36,704 nt of DNA. Source: DASRIA01 sp038203635 (lineage in GTDB: Bacteria; Actinomycetota; Thermoleophilia; Solirubrobacterales; JBBDJG01). The notes under the pieces are model-generated. The model worked only from the letters and a program-made list of their open reading frames with translations, was not told where the DNA came from and made no database searches. Positions 30,344 through 36,455 of the stretch are shown here, piece by piece. Each line of letters begins with the position of its first letter. The first letter of the stretch is position 1. The translations under genes and the position numbers were made by a program. The stretch lies in assembly GCA_038203635.1 (NCBI GenBank), contig JBBRDT010000030.1:1-36704 (forward strand). The letters are read 5' to 3'.

Positions 30344-31618
30344 GTGGCCGCTCCCGCCACAGATGCGACGAAGGCGGAGAGGGTCGCGCTGGTCCTCGGC
30401 GGTGGCGGCGCGCGCGGGGCGTACGAGATCGGGGCGCTTTCGGTGCTCCTGCCCAAGCTGAAGGAGCTGGGGATGAGCCCGAACATCATCTTCGGCACGA
30501 GCATCGGTGGTCTGCATGCGGCATACCTGGCGGCCCACGCCCACGAGGAACCGGATCAGGCACTGGTCGGCGCGCAGGACCTGTGGAACAACATCCTCCC
30601 GCGCGATGCCTTCAATGCGTTCCGCGCCAAAGACGTGCCGCAGGGACTCGGTTTCCTGGGGACGCTGATCGGAATACGGCACGACCGTGTCTTCGGTCTG
30701 CTCGACACGGACCAGCTCGAACGCAAGCTGAAGGAGATCGTCAGCCGTGAGGATCTCCACCAGATCGAGGAGAACGTCAAGAACGACGACGTGCCGCTCG
30801 ACACGGTCGGTGTGGTTGCTACGCAGTCACCAACCAGCCGCTCAATCGTGTTCATGTGCAGCACCCGCGAACCGCCACCCACGAACGCTCTGCGTGGCAT
30901 CCGCTACGTGCGCACCCCGCTCACCCACGAGCACGTGCTCGCCTCGATCGCGATACCGCTGGTGTTCCCCGCCCGCGAAGTGAAGTGGCCCCCCTGTGCC
31001 GCCGGCTGGTACTGCGACGGAGGGATCCGGCTGAACACGCCGATCAAGCCGGCGATCGAGCTGGACGTGGACCGAGTTGTCGTCATCGCCATGGACTCAC
31101 TCCACATCGGGTGGGAGCCCGCCAAAGAGCAGCCCGACATCGCGGATGCGGCGGCCCAGGTGCTGAACGCGTTGCTCCTGGACCCGCTGGTACAAGACGT
31201 GCACACGCTCGCCCTGAAGAACGAGGCCGCGATGGGGGCGCAGGAGGTTCCGTACGACGTGATCCCGTACATGTTCGTGGCGCCCTCCGAGCCCAACGTG
31301 ATCGCCAACCTCGCGTGGGAGGTTTGGAAGGACAAGTACGGCGGGTCGTTCAAGGACCTCGGCCTGATGGGCCGCGCGCTGGGCGCCGCCGGCGAGGCCG
31401 GTCACGGTGAGGTCTTGAGCCATCTGCTCTTCGACAAGGACTTCACGTCGCAGCTACTCGACCGCGGTGCGGACGACGCGCGGCAGTGGTTGGCAGAGCG
31501 GCCCGCCGACCCCTGGGAGGTGAAGCCGCTACGGGAGTCGGATCCGCCGGGACCCTGCGACGAGCCACAGACGCAGCCGGAGGCCGCGGTCGAGGCCCCG
31601 GCCGGGGCCACCCGTTAG
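30344..31618 (+). CDS. Patatin-like phospholipase
   Basis: Ser/Asp-dyad lipid hydrolase of 424 aa. The oxyanion-hole strip is VALVLGGGGARGAYEIGAL, the nucleophile is in IIFGTSIGGLHAAYLA, and the catalytic Asp is in WYCDGGIRLNTPI. A middle part with VCAPLTHEHVLASIAIPLVFPA-type text (RTPLTHEHVLASIAIPLVFP) is normal for the family. The C-terminal 110 residues, rich in Asp/Glu and Pro, are unusual and probably disordered at the end. GTG 30344 with GAGAGG about 8 nt upstream. Predicted to be cytosolic or membrane-associated. No link to its neighbours is evident. Confidence 0.87.
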   Translation: MAAPATDATKAERVALVLGGGGARGAYEIGALSVLLPKLKELGMSPNIIFGTSIGGLHAAYLAAHAHEEPDQALVGAQDLWNNILPRDAFNAFRAKDVPQGLGFLGTLIGIRHDRVFGLLDTDQLERKLKEIVSREDLHQIEENVKNDDVPLDTVGVVATQSPTSRSIVFMCSTREPPPTNALRGIRYVRTPLTHEHVLASIAIPLVFPAREVKWPPCAAGWYCDGGIRLNTPIKPAIELDVDRVVVIAMDSLHIGWEPAKEQPDIADAAAQVLNALLLDPLVQDVHTLALKNEAAMGAQEVPYDVIPYMFVAPSEPNVIANLAWEVWKDKYGGSFKDLGLMGRALGAAGEAGHGEVLSHLLFDKDFTSQLLDRGADDARQWLAERPADPWEVKPLRESDPPGPCDEPQTQPEAAVEAPAGATR

Positions 31619-31664
31619 CAGGTTTTCCCCCGGCCCGCCGCACGCGCCCGCCTCCATAGCCCGC

Positions 31665-31670
31665 TAGGGT
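31665..31670 (+). promoter_or_regulatory. -10-like hexamer TAGGGT before sucC
   Basis: TAGGGT, 11 nt before the ATG at 31682; the following TTCCGCC is the same as that after TAGGGT before cofC. Candidate start of the sucC-sucD-ferredoxin transcript. Confidence 0.45.
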
Positions 31671-31681
31671 TCCGCCCCGCA

Positions 31682-32884
31682 ATGAGGTTCTTCGAGTACG
31701 AGGCGCGCGAGATCGTCAAGCGCGCCGGGATCCCGGTGACGAAGTACGGCTTCGCCAAGACGGCCAACGAGGCGCGGACGATCGCCGAGGACATCGGCGG
31801 CCCCACCGTGATCAAGTCCCAAGTTCTCACGGGTGGCCGTATGAAGGCCGGCGGCGTGAAGTTCGCGGACACACCGGACGAGGCGGCCGAGCACGCCGAA
31901 TTCATCCTGAAGCTCGAGATCAACGGGCACATGCCGCGCGGCGTGCTGGTCGATCCGAAGGCGGAGCTCAAGCAGGAGTACTACGCCGGCGTCGTGTGGG
32001 ACGGGATTCGCAAGAAGCCCGTGATGCTCTTCAGCGACATGGGCGGCATCGACATCGAGGAGGTCAACGAGCAGCACCCCGACCGCGTCGGGCGCGCGCA
32101 TCTCTCGAACCTCGTCGAGGCACCCGACTTCCGTGCCAAGGAGGTGATCGCGCAGACCGGCGTGACCGGGCGCCAGCTCACGCGCGCAACGCCGATCCTG
32201 TCGCGCCTGGCGCGCCTGTTCAGCGAATACGACATGACCCTTGCCGAGATCAACCCGCTCGGGGAGCTCGCGGACGGCAGCTTCGTCGCCCTCGACGCGC
32301 ACATGGAGATGGAGAACGAGGCTCGGCCACGTCAGAAAGCGCTGCTGAAGGAGCTCGGCGTCGGCGACGAGGAGACCCGCGAGGCGCGCGAGGCAACCCC
32401 GTTCGAGATCGCCGGTGAGGAGGTCGACGGCATGGACCACCGCGGCGTGGCCGGCAACGTGACCGAATTCGACGGCAACCTCGGCCTGGTGATCGGCGCG
32501 GGCGGCGGCAGCCTCACCCTGTTCGATGCGGTGCGCAAGTACGGCGGCAAGCCCGCCAACTACTGCGAGATCGGGGGCAACCCCTCCGTCGCCAAGGCCG
32601 CTGGCCTTGCGAAGCTTGTTCTCTCCAAGCCCGAAGTGGACAAGATCGCCGTGATGATGAGCATCGTGTCCAACACGCGCGTCGACATCGTCGCGCGCGG
32701 TGTCGTGAAGGCGTGCCTCGAGCTCGGCTTCGACCCGGCCGAGAAGATCGCGATCTTCCGCATTCCGGGCGCATGGGAGGACGAGGGCTTCAAGATCCTC
32801 GAGAAGTACGGCGTGGAGTACTGCGACCGCTCCGTATCAATGCATGAAGCTGCAAGGCGAGCCGTGGAAAAGATTCCCGCATGA
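31682..32884 (+). CDS. sucC: Succinate--CoA ligase beta-subunit family protein (atypical; possible malate--CoA ligase)
   Basis: ATP-grasp subunit of an acyl-CoA ligase that links CoA thioester formation to NTP, 400 aa. FFEYEAREIVKRAGIPVTKYGFA and GGPTVIKSQVLTGGRMKAGGVKFADT are the ATP-grasp start. LAEINPL, LDAHMEMENEA and GVAGNVTEFDGNLGLVIGAGGGSLTLFDAVRKYGGKPANYCEIGGNPSVAKAAGL are further landmarks. The last stretch departs from ordinary SucC (GNIGCMVNGAGLAM, GGGATKE): the loop has GGG-Ser and GGNPSVAKA. Neighbouring mcl makes a malate--CoA ligase role (MtkA-like) conceivable. The ATGA at the end begins a short frame before sucD. Confidence 0.87.
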   Translation: MRFFEYEAREIVKRAGIPVTKYGFAKTANEARTIAEDIGGPTVIKSQVLTGGRMKAGGVKFADTPDEAAEHAEFILKLEINGHMPRGVLVDPKAELKQEYYAGVVWDGIRKKPVMLFSDMGGIDIEEVNEQHPDRVGRAHLSNLVEAPDFRAKEVIAQTGVTGRQLTRATPILSRLARLFSEYDMTLAEINPLGELADGSFVALDAHMEMENEARPRQKALLKELGVGDEETREAREATPFEIAGEEVDGMDHRGVAGNVTEFDGNLGLVIGAGGGSLTLFDAVRKYGGKPANYCEIGGNPSVAKAAGLAKLVLSKPEVDKIAVMMSIVSNTRVDIVARGVVKACLELGFDPAEKIAIFRIPGAWEDEGFKILEKYGVEYCDRSVSMHEAARRAVEKIPA

Positions 32885-32988
32885 GCAATATCGAGTCGGC
32901 TTCGCCGACACCTAAAGTGAAGAGCGTCTCCCCGGGGGAGGCACCGCAGGTGCCGAGGGGGGCCGAAGCCCCCCGTGTCGCCGCATGA
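32881..32988 (+). CDS. 35-codon frame joining sucC to sucD by ATGA overlaps at both ends
   Basis: ATG 32881 overlaps the sucC stop (ATGA), and the TGA at 32986-32988 overlaps the sucD start (ATGA at 32985). The text is MSNIESASPTPKVKSVSPGE, then APQVPRGAEAPRVAA. It is not similar to any known protein. The frame contains copy C of the palindromic element and may only serve to carry ribosomes from sucC to sucD after the insertion. No Shine-Dalgarno sequence is visible for sucD itself, which supports this reading. Real translation is unproven. Confidence 0.45.
   Translation: MSNIESASPTPKVKSVSPGEAPQVPRGAEAPRVAA
32934..32976 (+). repeat. Double-hairpin palindromic element, copy C, between sucC and sucD
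   Basis: GGGGGAG, hairpin GGCACC-gca-GGTGCC, then GAGGGGGG-ccgaa-GCCCCCCGT (43 bp). Flanks and second hairpin match copies A and B; the first stem has a different sequence but still pairs (GCCGGC to GGCACC/GGTGCC), a compensating change. The second loop is 1 nt longer. Confidence 0.8.
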
Positions 32989-33908
32989 GTATTTTGATCG
33001 ACCAGGACACGACGTTCATCGTCCAGGGCATCACCGGGCGTGAGGCCGTCAACCTCACCCGTGAGTGCCTCGACTACGGCGCCGGCGCGAAGGTGGTCGG
33101 CGGCGTCACGCCCGGCCGCAAGGGCCGCGACGTGCACGGCGTGCCGGTTTTCGACACGGTCGAGCAGGCGGTCGAGAACCACGGCTCCCCGATACAGGGA
33201 TCCGTCGTCACCGTCCCCCCCGCTTTCACGAAGGACGCGGTCTTCGAGGCGCTCGAGCACGGCATCGAGTTGATCGTGATCGTCACGGAGCGCATCCCCC
33301 GGCGCGACGTCGCGCAGATGGTCGAGCTCGCGGCGCAGAAGGACGCGCGCATCATCGGCCCCAACTGCCTCGGTGTGATCGTGCCAGACGTCATCAAGAT
33401 GGGCGGCATCGGCGGCCCCGCGAAGGATGCGGCCAAGGCCTACACACCGGGATCCGTCGGCGTGATGTCGCGCAGCGGCGGCATGACCACGGAGATCTCG
33501 AGCACCCTCACCGCCGCCGGGCTCGGTCAGTCAACGGCCGTGTCGATCGGCGGCGACGCGATCATCGGCTCGACCTACACGGAGCTGATGCCCCAGTTCG
33601 AGGCAGACGAGCAGACACAGGCGATCGTGATCTACACGGAGCCGGGCGGGCGCATGGAGGCCGAGCTGGCGGAGCACGTGACGGCGACCAACAGCCGCCT
33701 CCCGATCGTCGCCTTCATGGCGGGCAAGTTCATGGACGAGATGCCCGGCATGAGCTTCGGCCACGCCGGCACGATCGTCGAGGGCAAGGCAGACACGGCC
33801 ACGGAGAAGATCGCGCGCCTGCGCGAAGCCGGGATCGCCGTGGCCGAGGAGATCGCGGAGATCCCAGACCTCGTGAAGGATCGGCTCGGCCAGAAGGTGG
33901 CCTCGTGA
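32985..33908 (+). CDS. sucD: Succinate--CoA ligase alpha-subunit family protein (atypical)
   Basis: CoA-binding and phospho-histidine subunit, 307 aa. MSILIDQDTTFIVQGITGREAVNLTRECLDYGAGAKVVGGVTPGRKGRDVHGVPVFDTV is the usual start. IIGPNCLGVIVPDVIKMGG, GSVGVMSRSGGMTTEISSTLTAAGLGQSTAVSIGGDAIIGSTYTELMPQFEADEQTQAIVIYTEPGG and the active His in SFGHAGTIVEGK (near residue 253) follow. Differences from the ordinary enzyme (IGGDPIPG, EIGG) include IGGDAIIGS and TEPGG. The ATG overlaps the 35-codon frame, and its stop overlaps the ferredoxin GTG start (GTGA). Confidence 0.88.
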   Translation: MSILIDQDTTFIVQGITGREAVNLTRECLDYGAGAKVVGGVTPGRKGRDVHGVPVFDTVEQAVENHGSPIQGSVVTVPPAFTKDAVFEALEHGIELIVIVTERIPRRDVAQMVELAAQKDARIIGPNCLGVIVPDVIKMGGIGGPAKDAAKAYTPGSVGVMSRSGGMTTEISSTLTAAGLGQSTAVSIGGDAIIGSTYTELMPQFEADEQTQAIVIYTEPGGRMEAELAEHVTATNSRLPIVAFMAGKFMDEMPGMSFGHAGTIVEGKADTATEKIARLREAGIAVAEEIAEIPDLVKDRLGQKVAS

Positions 33909-34141
33909 GCGCGGCCGCGCAGAGGTCGATCTTCATCGACGTCGAGGTCGACGACTCCGTCGCCCGCGATACCGAAGCGGCGCGGAAGCTGACCGAGGTC
34001 TGCCCCGTCGACATCTTTGCCCAGAATGACGACGGCACCCTGAAGATCGTCGACGAGAATCTCGACGAGTGCGTGCTCTGCTACCTGTGCGTCGAGGCCG
34101 CGCCGCAGGGCACGGTGCGCGTAGTCAAGCTCTACGAGTAA
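33905..34141 (+). CDS. Small ferredoxin with a single [4Fe-4S] site
   Basis: Electron carrier of 78 aa. Four Cys: C33 in TEVCPVDIF and C56, C59, C62 in DECVLCYLCVEAAPQ. In a normal two-cluster ferredoxin the C-terminal CxxCxxC and the N-terminal CP serve one cluster; here exactly that set is kept. The set for the other cluster is missing (no N-terminal CxxCxxC, and AAP in place of the last CP). A single-cluster protein of FixX-like order is expected. The GTG start overlaps the sucD stop by 4 bp; the longer frame upstream is a shadow of sucD. It may serve a 2-oxoacid:ferredoxin enzyme elsewhere. Confidence 0.82.
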   Translation: MSAAAQRSIFIDVEVDDSVARDTEAARKLTEVCPVDIFAQNDDGTLKIVDENLDECVLCYLCVEAAPQGTVRVVKLYE

Positions 34142-35236
34142 CTACAGCTTTGGCGGGCGCTTCGACTTGCGCTTCTTCGTGCACGTGCGGTACGTGCGGG
34201 TGCCGCGCAGGGTCCTGCCCTCGCTCGTCAGCACCACGATCCGAACCCTGAAGGTGCCGCGCGGCAGACCGCGCAGGTTCACGTTCGCGACCTTGCGCTT
34301 CCTCTGGAACACCTTGCGGGTCAGCACACGCTCCTTCTTCCCGTTCACGAAGACGAGCGCTGTCTGGATCTGGATGCCGCCGGGCTGACGAATCCTGATC
34401 CGGAACTTCCGGCGGCTCACGCACTTCTTGTTCGAGGGCAGCCCGATCACCCCCGGGGCTTTCTTCACGATCTTGCCGCCGCTGATCGTGCCGTCGGCGA
34501 ACAGCGTCTCAGGAGCCGGCGGGACGCTCGAGTCGCGCTCGGCGACCTGCAGCGCGCTGCCCGGGGGCGGCTCCACGAAGGAGTTGTGCGTCGGGCAGCA
34601 GTTGATGTCGTCGCTCGTGCCGATGCCGTTGACGGAGTCCTGAAATCCGAGCGCCTGTCCCTGCGGGGTGAGCCGGAACGGGGCTGCAACCTGCTTGCCG
34701 CCGACACCGATGGGGACGAATTGGTAGTAGAGATCGGCCGGGTCGTCTCCGTTGGTGTCGCCGGCGAACGCCAGGATGCCGCCTCCCTGGTTGAAGAACG
34801 AAGCGATGTCGCCCCTGCGGGCGTTGATCGCGGCGGTGTCCGTCAGGCTCAGCGCGTCAATCGACGATCCGACGACGATCGCACTGAAGGTGGCGGTCGT
34901 CAGGCGCAGGCCGTTGAATCCCGCGAGGTTCGCGCTCGGGCAGACGACCTGGTTGGCCGCGCTCCCGACGCCCGCATTGGCGAGCGCGACGGAAACGTTG
35001 CGCCCGGCGGAGCAGTCGAGAAGCAACAGCGGCCGTGTCGGGACAGGCGCGCCGCCTCGCACGTAGTTGACCGCCACCTGCACGAAGTGGCATTGGCCGG
35101 GGCCGTCGACTCCCGAGCAGTGGCTGTCCGCGTCGTGCCCGGTCGCGACCAGCCGGCCGGCCAGCGCCTGCGCTGGCAGCGCGAGAAATACGACAATCGC
35201 CGTCGCTGCAACGAGTGCAGGTACTTTCCGACGCAT
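34142..35236 (-). CDS. Secreted hypothetical protein with a basic C-terminal domain
   Basis: Not recognised. 364 aa with a signal peptide (VPALVAATAIVVFLALPAQALAG). The first domain (to about residue 260) has several Cys (CSGVDGPGQCHFVQVAVNYV, LDCSAGRNV, QVVCPSAN, INCCPTHN) and a central strand/turn layout SAIVVGSSIDALSLTDTAAINARRGDIASFFNQGGGILAFAGD, reminiscent of glutamine amidotransferase-like or ThuA-like folds. The last 90 residues are Arg/Lys-rich beta strands (KKCVSRRKFRIRIRQPGG, TYRTCTKKRKSKRPPKL), typical of extracellular proteins in soil actinobacteria. It meets the ferredoxin gene end to end with no gap. Confidence 0.75.
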   Translation of the reverse strand: MRRKVPALVAATAIVVFLALPAQALAGRLVATGHDADSHCSGVDGPGQCHFVQVAVNYVRGGAPVPTRPLLLLDCSAGRNVSVALANAGVGSAANQVVCPSANLAGFNGLRLTTATFSAIVVGSSIDALSLTDTAAINARRGDIASFFNQGGGILAFAGDTNGDDPADLYYQFVPIGVGGKQVAAPFRLTPQGQALGFQDSVNGIGTSDDINCCPTHNSFVEPPPGSALQVAERDSSVPPAPETLFADGTISGGKIVKKAPGVIGLPSNKKCVSRRKFRIRIRQPGGIQIQTALVFVNGKKERVLTRKVFQRKRKVANVNLRGLPRGTFRVRIVVLTSEGRTLRGTRTYRTCTKKRKSKRPPKL

Positions 35237-35312
35237 TCGAGAATCCCCCCTTCCAATCGATCGTAGTCACTATCAGGGGGACCGCGCAACACCGATGCTC
35301 GGTATGGGCCCG

Positions 35313-35318
35313 TAGCAT
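35313..35318 (+). promoter_or_regulatory. -10-like hexamer TAGCAT before the CBS-methyltransferase gene
   Basis: TAGCAT, 6 nt before the ATG at 35325, with no convincing Shine-Dalgarno sequence. It lies in an 88-bp space between divergent genes. Confidence 0.45.
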
Positions 35319-35324
35319 GAGGGC

Positions 35325-36455
35325 ATGGCGAGCACCGACAGCCCGGTTTCGGACCGGTCCTTACAGTCCGGGACGATCCGGCAGGCGATGAGTCGTAGCT
35401 ACCCGCGGCTGACGCCCGAGACCAGCGTTGCCGAGGCAGCGCGCCTTCTGTGGCAGAAGGGGTGGCTGCCGATCCCGGTGCTCGACGTGGAGGGGCGACT
35501 GGTGCAATCGCTCTCGGCCCACGATGTCGTCCGTGCCGTCGCACAGCGGCGCATCGAGCGCACGACGGTCGGCGAGATCGCACAGACCGAAATCCAGACC
35601 TTCGGGCCGGAGGCCTCCCTCGAGGAGGCAACCGCAACGATGCAGAGCTCGGGCCAGCAGGTGGTGATGATCGTGGAGGACTCGAAGTTCGTGGCGGCCC
35701 TCACGCTCACGGACATTCAAGGACACGAGCTGACCTGCGCGGAGCTCGGCCCGCAGGCCGAAAACCTGATCACCGACCTCTCTCCGAACGACCGGATGCA
35801 CGCCGGCAGCTGGGGCCCTTATGCCTATGCCGGGGTCACCGCCGTGCAGTGCATCCGCGAGATTCTCAACAAATTCGGCCGTCCGGATCCGGTCAGCATC
35901 CTCGACCTCCCCTGTGGGCACGGGCGCGAGCTGCGGTTCCTGAAACTCGCCTACCCGGACGCTCACATCGGGGTGTGCGATATCGACGAGGACGGCGTCG
36001 ACTTCTGCGCACGCGTTTTCGGAGCCCACCCCATCGTCTCCCACGAGGACCCGGACGAGGTCTCCTTCGACCGGCAATACGAGCTCGCCTGGTCGGGATC
36101 GCTGTTCACGCACCTGTCCGCGGATCGGTGGCCCGGATTTCTCGAGATGCTCGCGCGCGCGGTCGAGCCTGGTGGGCTCGTGCTGTTCACCGCGAACGGG
36201 TATCTGGCGCCTGAGGTGCTGCGCGACCTGGGCCTGACCGGCGAGCAGGCGGACCAACTCCTCGAGGACTTCAAGCGAGAGCATTTCGGGTACGTGGAGT
36301 CGGGCGACAATTGGGGCCTGTCGCTCGCCCGGCCGCGCTGGGTCAAGGAGCAGATTGAACGCTCGCCGCTCGAGCTCGTGTCCTACGAGCGGTGGGCCTG
36401 GAAACCGCCCTTTCCATTCCAGGACGTGTTGGTCTGCACTCTGCCCGCGTCGTGA
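35325..36455 (+). CDS. CBS-domain pair fused to a SAM-dependent methyltransferase
   Basis: 376 aa in two parts. Residues about 18-75 and 80-140 are a CBS pair (AMSRSYPRLTPETSVAEAARLLWQKGWLPIPVLDVEGRLVQSLSAHDVVRAV and VGEIAQTEIQTFGPEASLEEATATMQSSGQQVVMIVEDSKFVAALTLTDI), normally an adenine-nucleotide sensor. Residues about 165-376 are a class I methyltransferase: ILDLPCGHGRELRFLK (SAM site, about 192-207), VCDIDEDGVDFC, ELAWSGSLFTHLS and FLEMLARAVEPGGLVLFTANG. The substrate is unknown. This fusion suggests nucleotide-controlled methylation. The stop overlaps the next gene by 4 bp. Confidence 0.85.
   Translation: MASTDSPVSDRSLQSGTIRQAMSRSYPRLTPETSVAEAARLLWQKGWLPIPVLDVEGRLVQSLSAHDVVRAVAQRRIERTTVGEIAQTEIQTFGPEASLEEATATMQSSGQQVVMIVEDSKFVAALTLTDIQGHELTCAELGPQAENLITDLSPNDRMHAGSWGPYAYAGVTAVQCIREILNKFGRPDPVSILDLPCGHGRELRFLKLAYPDAHIGVCDIDEDGVDFCARVFGAHPIVSHEDPDEVSFDRQYELAWSGSLFTHLSADRWPGFLEMLARAVEPGGLVLFTANGYLAPEVLRDLGLTGEQADQLLEDFKREHFGYVESGDNWGLSLARPRWVKEQIERSPLELVSYERWAWKPPFPFQDVLVCTLPAS

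Larger units (their letters stand above)
32877..32989 (+). other. 9-bp direct repeats CCGCATGAG flanking the sucC-sucD insert
   Basis: CCGCATGAG at 32877-32885 and 32981-32989 brackets a 95-bp insert that holds copy C and another small hairpin (GTCGGC-ttc-GCCGAC at 32896-32910). This is the pattern of a target-site duplication, or of a duplicated sucC/sucD ATGA junction. No terminal inverted repeats were seen. Confidence 0.55.

Noticed and set aside
32886..32980. Terminal inverted repeats on the sucC-sucD insert
   Set aside because: The two ends do not pair beyond a few bases, so it cannot be called an ordinary MITE.
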